64,000 bases of DNA from Arachnopeziza araneosa (Eukaryota > Ascomycota > Leotiomycetes > Helotiales > Arachnopezizaceae). The stretch lies in contig QYAI01000095.1 in the NCBI GenBank assembly GCA_003988855.1, positions 1-64,000 on the forward strand, read 5' to 3'. The position numbers were made by a program, and so were the translations under genes. Under the pieces are notes generated by a model, which was not told where the DNA came from, searched no databases, and saw only the letters and a list, made by a program, of their open reading frames with translations. This document shows, piece by piece, positions 56,901-64,000 of the stretch; within the stretch, counting starts at the first letter, position 1; each line of letters starts with the position of its first letter.

Positions 56901-58558
56901 AAACCGGTCGTCAGGGAACGCTCAACTCTTTTTTCGCAGCAAAACCGGCTAAACCCAAATTCGTTGAACAGAAGCCAGCCGAAACAGCGAAAGTCTCCAC
57001 AGTGCGAACTCAAATTGCATCACTTGGACAGAAGAAGCAAGCTACATTAGGCAATACAGCCCAGACCAAAGCTCCTTCCAAAGAACAAAAGCAGTCCCTC
57101 ATCTTGATTGAAGAAGCAGATATGATTTATAAGCAAGATTCTCAATTCTGGTCTACGATTGAGAAACTTCAAGATATTTCACGACGTCCAATCATCTTAA
57201 CTTGTAGTGATGAAAACGCCATACCCCTGAGTCGGGATACATTGCATACCATCTTGAGATTTGAGCCACCGCATGTTGATCTCGCTGTGGATCACATGCT
57301 CTTGATTGCAGCGTCAGAAGGCCATCTCATTCCAAGAGAAGCTGTGAAAACTCTTTACGAGGGACGAAACTTAGATCTGAGAGCATCGCTGACAGAGCTC
57401 AACTTCTGGTGTCAATTCGCAGTAGGCGATGTGAGCAGGGGCCTGGGTTGGTATTATCCTCGCACCTGTGGTCGTGAAGATGTGGATGAGAATGGGCATA
57501 CAATTCGTGTAGTCAGCCAGGGTACATACAGAAATGGAATGGGCTGGCTGTGTCAAGACACCCTCAAAAGCCGTGGTCAATATCTCGATATTGGAGACGA
57601 AACACTGCACAAAGCTTGCGAATCCCTGGACCTTGATCTTGGCGATTGGGAGAAGACTTTGAAGGTAGATTCCTGGGCTGACAAGGTTCAAGACATCTGC
57701 AACACAAATTCCGGTCGACAATCTGCTCTCAATTCATTCTCGCAATTTACTGACAACATGAGCGATGCTGATATCCTGTCTGGCGGACTCTTCGGATTGC
57801 CGGAACAGACCTCTCTTGACCCTACTCAACCAGGTCTGTGGGAAACTGACTGTGAGGAGTATCCAATTTTATATCATGTTACCAATGCCCCAGAGAACCA
57901 TATTCTCCATGCCCCAGAAACGGTTAGATACTCTTCAACAACGAAAGATATCAGCCTCTTTGTCAGGTCCCGAGGGAGAAGCTTACTTCAAATAAAACAA
58001 CTTCACCATCACTTGAAAATTCAGCAAGGCCTCGACAGCGTGACGGAATCACATATCCTGAAGTTGATCTGCAAGCAAATAACGAATCCCAGTCCATGGC
58101 TTTCGCACAAGGACCTGTCAGCCGCATTCCAACCTTTCAGATCCCCCGAAACAATGCACCAAAAATTTGAAACTCTACAATTTAAACGCACTGCACGAAT
58201 TTTGAGTGAAGAGCTAGCCCCTTATATCCGTGGCATCATGGCTTACGACGGTCGGCTTCAGAAGGAGCGGGAGAGAATGAGTAATTTACTTAGTGAAGGT
58301 GGTAGACCTGGAAAGCGGCAGCGTACAACAAGGTCAGCATTCAGTGCAATGGCAGGTGGTCAAAGGGAGCACACTAGAAAAGATCGATGGTTTTCGGATT
58401 TTCCAGATTTAAATCCAGTTTTGGTTCTACGGACTGCGGGTGATTGGACTAAGGCCGCCATGGACCTAGAGATGGAGCAAGAGAAACTGTTAGGCGGTAT
58501 ATTTGAAGAGGAAGTTGCAACAGATGATGAGCTAGCTTACAAAACAGACGCGCACTAG
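53992..58558 (+). CDS. ELG1: Elg1/ATAD5-like alternative clamp loader subunit
   Basis: Large subunit of the Elg1-RFC complex, which unloads PCNA from DNA after replication and protects genome stability; nuclear. 1,500 residues in two exons (53992-54049 and 54114-58558). The long frame has no ATG near its start, so a 5' exon is required. The 64-nt intron (GTAGGT, CTAAC branch, TAG) restores phase and gives MGELNGDRKLLFPLFQKGP. An in-frame ATG at 53968 would add eight residues. The N-terminal 700 residues are disordered and Lys/Ser-rich. The AAA+ core has Walker A GPHGCGKTA near residue 877, Walker B LILIEEAD and a sensor-like TCSDENA. Glu replaces the usual first Asp of Walker B. A Lys-rich segment lies just before the core. 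The central region is sure; the first exon is inferred. Confidence 0.85.
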
Positions 58559-59157
58559 ATTCCTGATTGCATAATGACTGGAAAGGAGCGTCATTGCATT
58601 TACAGGAGCATATAGTATAGCATAACACAACATGGTTTCAAGAATAAGCATCTTGCTTTGACTTCAGGCTTTCCGGTACTTTAGTGAAAATAAAGTAGGA
58701 AGGTTAAAATAAAGATGTAGGACTAAGATAGAAAAGGGGTTAAATAGGTAGTTGGATCGCTTAAGTGAATTAAGCGAGTTAAACGAGTTCCCTTTATCTC
58801 CCTTTGCAATTTACTTTTGTTTCTCTTATACATTGACTTTGATCTTACTTCTCTTGTTGTTTTAATCCAACTTATACTTTTGTTTTATTTTACCAGTTAC
58901 CTTTATTTCTCTTTTGCTTTTTACTCTCCTGTCGTTTTGTCCATGTTTTCGTCTCGCTCCCGTCTATTGGGGCCCTTGCAGATAGTATCCGTACGGACCC
59001 AATTGTTAGATTGAGTAGTTTCTTCTTCCGAGCGCTCGTGTCCTATCTCCATATCTTTGGGGTTTGGACAGATCCTCTCACTTCCGCATTTCCCAGATCT
59101 CCAAAATTGGGTATCTTTGCATGGAGACAATTGCCGGCTATCACCTGTATCACAATG
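58559..59157. other. Repeat-like spacer after ELG1
   Basis: 599 bp with no gene. Thymine-rich runs and the repeated words TTAAGCGAGTTAAACGAG (about 58769-58790) suggest old mobile-element DNA at the 5' edge of the decayed MYND-finger gene. Confidence 0.45.
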
Positions 59158-60817
59158 GTGGTCCCTAGAGAAAAGATCAAGGTTTTCACTCAGCCTTCGG
59201 TGGAACTTTACGGAGCACCAAACCTCGTTTGTAACTTGTATCAGCCTAGTGTGGATATGGAGAACGGCTTTGCTGTCTTTCATCTAGCATCTGGAAGCAT
59301 CACACCTTCCAGTTCCCGAGACTCTTCAGACCTCAAGGTCTTCCTCGAAGCAGATAAGCGAGCCTGGTCGGGCAAATCCCCTCTCGTAATTTCGTTTTAC
59401 GTGTCTACATGTTTTACTTTGAGATAGACCAAGCACCAAAGCTTGTGCTGAACATCCAACCTAGGCCGGAAAGCTCTGATACGTTTATCCCTCTCCTGGG
59501 ATCCAAGATGGAGGTTTGTCAGACCAGTGTAGATAGCGACAAGGTCTATCTGGCCAGATATCTACTCAATCACTCGGCATACCCGGCTGTGAGAGATGAC
59601 CACGATTCCAAGCTACTCCAAGAGAAGAGCGTCGGCGATGCGACGCGCAAGCCGAAGTCAGAGAATAGCCTAGCTGAAGGTATGCGCCCGATTGTGAAAG
59701 CCAAAGTCAACCATGTTGCCAATTTCCCATTGGTGAGAAAGAATGCTGGTGAAGGAAGCACGGGTTACGCCTGCATATACGACATTCACATCGCTGACAA
59801 GGGCTCAGAATTTGAATTGTTCCTCCCTGTTCCAGAATCTACTCCATGGATGATTCTAGGCGGCCACACTGCTTCCATTCTTGCCGCAGTTACGGAAGGC
59901 AACCGATCTCCTTATTTCATGCACCCTGTATTCCTCACAGAAATCGGTCCTGTGGTGTGGAACATGCCATATCTGAGTTTCGACGGTCTACCAATCGTTG
60001 ACACGACAAAGCACAAGGAGATGCCTTGGCTTGAACTCCATACCTCTCTTCAGCTATCAGCCCGAGAACTTAGCTGTGGAAGCAAGATGAACAATTCACA
60101 TGAGGATATTAGAATTTCTTTCAAGGAAAGCATCTTCTCCATGTTCATGCAGTTTTCGGGTGTCCAAGAGACGACTTAAAACATGGAGGTGTTTGCGCTC
60201 AATGGCTCAAAGCAAGGCGGTATCCAAGTCCTTGTATTGATCTCGACTATGCGTCTTGAGACGGCCAATCATACCGTCGTTCTTGATGCTGCAGTCTTGA
60301 CCGTCACCCAGGAGCTGCTCCGCGACGGCAACATTGACTCCTTGATGCAAAAGCATAATGCGGTCTACATCAAGGTTAATCACGCAGAGCTCAAGCTCTA
60401 GAAGACTGTGCTTCCTGCTCTGGTCGAGCACTGCCGAACTTGGGCACACACCAAGGAATACGAGTATCAAGCTCTCGGCCGTATTCCCGCATCCCTAGAG
60501 AACAACGAACAAATCCTCTGTTCCTGCGGCAATGGTCAGTTCCCGCGCAACTTCATTGCCAACGTCCCTCTCTGGGATGTGGTCTCCACACACGCTGTCC
60601 GTACGGCCATCCCCTTCTTTCACAGTCACATTTGTTGAGGATCTGATTTTTGAGACTCTTGCCACTAAGAAGGTGACCAAATGCCTAGTTTGTGGAATGG
60701 GAGGACGGAACTGCAGACTCTCTCCTCACGTGCGCCAGGTGCGAGTTGGCTAGGTACCGCGGTAAGGAGTGCTAGATGAAGGATTGGAAGGAGAATAAGA
60801 GGGTTTGTGCAAAGTGA
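59158..60817 (+). pseudogene. MYND-zinc-finger gene, decayed and truncated
   Basis: Remains of a fungal MYND-finger protein gene. Long matching blocks lie in different plus-strand frames: a part from about 59158 (FTQPSVELYGAPNLVCNLY), a 256-codon block at 59409-60179, and blocks at 60183-60401 and 60402-60640. The MYND finger lies at about 60680-60815 (KCLVCG, then TCARCELARYRGKEC and MKDWKENKRVC). In the finger, the codon for the conserved second-helix Cys is CGC (Arg) and the conserved Gln codon is TAG. Further breaks are a shift near 59405, a stop at 60177, a TAG at 60399-60401 and shifts inside the finger. The N-terminal half of the usual long protein is missing. A functional product is very unlikely. 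Confidence 0.7.
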
Positions 60818-61382
60818 GGATGAGAAACGAGGTGATACAGAGGGTTGATGGATTTGGGAATTGGTAATGGTGGATGAAGTAGGATAAAGAAAGGTCGGTG
60901 CTGCCACAGAAGATGGAGCCATTCATGGCCCACCAAGTATTGAAATTGACTTGGTTTTTCTACACTAGGAAAGAAATTTGGGAATATTTCTCAGGATTCC
61001 TGGCTTGCTCATAAACCCTGCTTTCATTGTGCTCCAGTGATAACGTTTTGAAAAGTAAATGTGCAGACTTTAGCCCATAAGGGCTCATTGTGAAATTGAT
61101 TATCAGACAATGGAAAATGATAACTCGTATCCGCTGGGAATATTGTTCGAGAATATAAACAGCAGGCGTAATGATTTGTACCAGAAGATATTACCATGAA
61201 AGTAGAGAATTGGTCGTCCATCTCGCGGCAAGCAAGCGCGATCCCACCAACCCCACCAAGGCTGACTTTGTTTTCTCAGCTCCCACATCACCAGCGGTCC
61301 TGAAACCACACCTGAAGAGCCGCCTCTCCAACCTCAACCCGCCATCTCGAAGCTTCGAGATACCCAATTAAGTCATCCCACC
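60818..61382. other. Upstream region of HEM3
   Basis: 565 bp between the MYND remnant and HEM3, holding its promoter. No gene or clear element seen. Confidence 0.5.
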
Positions 61383-62489
61383 ATGGCAACACACGAACAA
61401 CTTCCTTCCACCTCCTCCCATGGCCCACTCGACCCCACCATCCAAAACGCTGCCCCTCCAAGTACCGCGAGCAGAGAAGGCGAGCCCGCCGCCGCACCGC
61501 GCACCATCAACATAGGCACGCGACGATCGGCGCTCGCCGTCGTGCAGGCAGAGATGGTCCTCGCCGCGCTGCAGAAATCGCACCCGGGGGTCCTGTTTGA
61601 GATCCACGCCATGTCGACGATGGGAGACAAGAACCAGACGACGGCGCTGCATGAATTCGGAGCCAAATCACTCTGGACGCACGAGCTTGAAGCACAGTTA
61701 CTAGAGGGGAAATTGGATCTCATTGTGCATTGTCTAAAGGATATGCCAACACAGCTACCGCCCAAGTGTGTCATTGGGTGTATTATGGAAAGGGAAGATC
61801 CGAGGGATTGTGTAATTGTGAAGAAGGGTTTGGCATATAAGGCTCTCAAGGACCTCCCTGAGGGTGCGGTAGTCGGTACCAGTAGTGTGAGGAGGAGTGC
61901 GCAGGTCAAGAGGAGGTATCCGCACTTGAAGTTTAAGGATGTGAGGGGGAATATTGGAACGAGGTTGGCTAAGTTAGATGCTGAGGACGGGGAGTATTCG
62001 TGTCTTATTCTTGCTGCCGCCGGGATTTTGAGGATGGGTTGGGATGAGAGGATCACACAGTATTTAGACTCCGAGACGGACGGGGGTGGATTGCTGCATG
62101 CAGTTGGTCAGGGGGCTTTGGCCATTGAGGTTAGAGAGGGGGATGAAAAGACGGTGGAAATTCTGAAGGGTTTGATGGATCGAGAAGCGACATTGGCGGG
62201 GACTGCAGAGAGGAGTCTGATGCGCACACTCGAAGGAGGATGTAGTGTGCCAATTGGAGTAGAGACGAAATGGACGAGTGAGAAGAAGCTGCTGATGAAG
62301 GCTATTGTTGTAAGTTTAGATGGGACGAAGAGTGTCGAAGCAGAGAAGCTGCTTGAAATATTGGATGTCAAAGCTGCCGAGGAGTTTGGTTGGAATCTCG
62401 CTCAGGAACTAGTTGAAAAGGGAGCGTCCAAGATCCTAGAGGAGATCAATCTCAATAGGCCGGTTATCAAGGAACAAGGAGGAGCATAG
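61383..62489 (+). CDS. HEM3: Hydroxymethylbilane synthase (porphobilinogen deaminase)
   Basis: Third enzyme of heme synthesis, joining four porphobilinogen units into hydroxymethylbilane; cytosolic. 368 residues in one exon, near the family length. The N-terminal extension is Ser/Pro-rich and is followed by the conserved RTINIGTRRSALAVVQA. Also present are HCLKDMPT, the GTSSVRRSAQ substrate-binding block, DVRGNIGTRL, and EGGCSVPIGV, whose Cys287 carries the dipyrromethane cofactor. All features are intact. It lies tail-to-tail with the glycine cleavage H protein gene, 199 bp apart. Confidence 0.97.
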   Translation: MATHEQLPSTSSHGPLDPTIQNAAPPSTASREGEPAAAPRTINIGTRRSALAVVQAEMVLAALQKSHPGVLFEIHAMSTMGDKNQTTALHEFGAKSLWTHELEAQLLEGKLDLIVHCLKDMPTQLPPKCVIGCIMEREDPRDCVIVKKGLAYKALKDLPEGAVVGTSSVRRSAQVKRRYPHLKFKDVRGNIGTRLAKLDAEDGEYSCLILAAAGILRMGWDERITQYLDSETDGGGLLHAVGQGALAIEVREGDEKTVEILKGLMDREATLAGTAERSLMRTLEGGCSVPIGVETKWTSEKKLLMKAIVVSLDGTKSVEAEKLLEILDVKAAEEFGWNLAQELVEKGASKILEEINLNRPVIKEQGGA

Positions 62490-62688
62490 AGAGAACCTCA
62501 GCGGATCGTTATCAAGGAGTATGGAGGATCAAAAGTATCTGTACAAATCAATGAGCTTCAAATAAGACGTAGATTAGCTGGTTTGTGCTCGATATCGAAC
62601 TCAGCAAGATGTTGCTCCATGACTGAACCAGCCTGCATTACTGTTGAAGTATTCCCTCTATGTGCAGCCCTCTCTCCAATCCACTCAC

Positions 62689-63296
62689 TCATTCATCCTC
62701 CTCCGTAAACGCCTTGTACGCGTCCACGCTCATCAGGTCCTCAAGATCCTGGATCCCTTTCTCCGTGATTTCAATCTTAGCTACCCACCCGCCAGAACTC
62801 GACTCATCCTCGGGACCTTTATTAATCGTCGACGGGGTCTCTTCCAGCGCCTCATTCACCGACGTAATCAGGCACGTAATCGGCGAATTGATATCACTCG
62901 CCGACTTGACTGACTCTACCGCTCCGATCGAATCGCCTGCTGTGACTTCCATGGGAACCTCTGGGAGCTCGACGTATACCACATCACCTAGGGCATGGGC
63001 TGCGTAATCGGAGATGCCAATCACACCCGTCTTGCCGTCTTCCGAGATCGAGACCCATTCGTGGTCTTTAGTGTATTTCTTTATCTGGGCTGCGGAGCGA
63101 GAGAAGGATTAGTTTTGTGGATGTGAGGGAGAGAGAGGGAAGAAGGGGAGCTAGATGGATGGATGGACCCACAGATAGGAGTGGCTGCAAAGCCGCGAGC
63201 GCAGAACGGGGATGCTCGGTGGGAGACTGGTCCTCGACATGACCTGGAGACGAAGCGGGAAGCGAGCGGTCGCAGTGATCGTGCAATTGATGCCAT
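62689..63296 (-). CDS. GCV3: Glycine cleavage system H protein, mitochondrial
   Basis: Lipoyl carrier of the mitochondrial glycine decarboxylase complex, shuttling the aminomethyl group between P, T and L proteins. 174 residues in two exons (63173-63296 and 62689-63089), joined at phase 1. The start at 63296 gives an Arg/Ser-rich mitochondrial presequence of about 40 residues. The mature domain has KYTKDHEWV, GISDYAAHALGDVVYVELP and the lipoyl site ESVKSASDI with Lys103. The C-terminus ending FTEEDE completes the family length. No introns are lost or broken. Confidence 0.95.
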
Positions 63297-63925
63297 GGCG
63301 ATGGGCTGGTGGAATGAGAAAAGGTGATCTTGAGCTTCCAACTTTTGTCGACCTTTTGCTCCGATGGCCGATCATAAGCGATAAGCGAGCCTTCAATCAT
63401 GGTGACCCCACCAAAAACGCGAGAAAGGCAGGGATGGTTGTATGAAAGATGGACTTATAATAGCTAATATCAATGTTGATATTGACAACAAACAACCGGA
63501 ATTTAGGGGGGATTTCCTTTTGTTATGCTCTGCTTTCTTTCTCTTCTGAGTCTTGTGCACCAAGGCGAAAGCAGCAGGAAAGGCCTTAAGAGCCTCATCG
63601 CGTAAGTCGATTCTCTACGCGTTCCGGCACCCTAGCAAGCGCCAATATTTCGAGGCGCGAGACTGGGTCACCACCAAGACCCGGACGAAGACACACACCC
63701 ACCAGGTTGTGAATACCCTCAATTCCTCCCAAAGCGTCCACATTCCTACGCTACCCGTTCTACCCACAGTAATCAACATCTCACGCCGCCCAACATCGGT
63801 AATGTGTTGACCTTTTGTTGACACCCTTAACCTTCAACATCCACTCCAACCCTCAAGCCTTCAACCTGGATTCCTCGACCCTCTCCGCAGGCTCGCCAGC
63901 CCAATTCCACGACGCCGTCGACACG
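63297..63925. other. Divergent promoter region
   Basis: 629 bp between the GCV3 start (minus) and the start of the last partial gene (plus). No gene that I can support; a plus-strand open frame at 63553-63810 has no motif. Promoters for both genes probably lie here. Confidence 0.5.
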
Positions 63926-64000
63926 ATGGAGTCAGAAGGCTACGATCCAAGTGCGCACCCGCACCCGCAGCAGCACTACCACCACCACAACGCTGACGAG
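63926..64000 (+). CDS. Partial gene, His/Gln-rich N-terminus
   Basis: A new coding region starts with ATG at 63926 and runs off the window's end after 25 codons. It reads MESEGYDPSAHPHPQQHYHHH and continues, rich in His and Gln. A pyrimidine-rich leader precedes the ATG. Too short to identify; a disordered start is common in regulators and many other proteins. Confidence 0.5.
   Translation, partial: MESEGYDPSAHPHPQQHYHHHNADE

Overview
The window reads as nuclear DNA of a filamentous ascomycete. Most genes carry short GT-AG introns of about 45-75 nt with CTAAC/CTGAC-like branch sites. The gene families are typical of Pezizomycotina: Zn2Cys6 and Fungal_trans_2 regulators, HET genes, WSC mosaic proteins, a DHA2 transporter, a GH128 wall enzyme and triple SnoaL proteins. 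Protein style suggests a leotiomycete, but that is an impression and I could not test it. Gene models were built by reading splice sites and checking reading phase by hand. Seven models had exons not visible as long ORFs, and those are the least secure parts.

Layout. Positions 1-29000 look like accessory DNA: a C2H2/Fungal_trans_2 regulator (1142-3013, -), a tiny membrane protein (3653-3968, +), a decayed HET gene (5130-5745, +), a secreted bicovalent FAD oxidoreductase (6240-8358, +), a GPI-anchored GH128 glycosidase (8745-9792, -), a DHA2 efflux transporter (11069-13492, -) beside a Zn2Cys6 regulator (13900-16063, -), a secreted triple-SnoaL protein (16984-18960, -), a nitroreductase (20040-20963, -), a GFA-fold enzyme (22038-22598, -), a broken HET gene (23531-24860, -), a Met/Ser-rich GPI protein (25423-25863, +) and a seven-TM-like protein with an ectodomain (26343-28470, -).

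From 29000 to 47700: a FAAH-type amidase (+), a third broken HET gene (+), a single-exon ABCC transporter (-), a 1,819-residue WSC mosaic protein (-) and a 3.3 kb gene-poor stretch.

From 47700 to the end there are mainly housekeeping genes: an STAND-N-terminus-like protein with an Arg/Asp-rich tail, UTP8 and ELG1 as a divergent pair, HEM3, and the glycine cleavage H protein GCV3. A decayed MYND-finger gene lies between ELG1 and HEM3. The window ends inside a new gene.

How parts may work together. The Zn2Cys6 regulator and DHA2 transporter are adjacent on one strand, with oxidative and reductive enzymes within 10 kb. This resembles a small detoxification or export neighbourhood, but no polyketide or peptide synthase is present, so I do not call it a biosynthetic cluster. 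The strongest region-wide signal is decay of self/non-self genes: three independent HET-type genes, all broken. I found no convincing new multi-gene system; the best novelty candidates are single genes.
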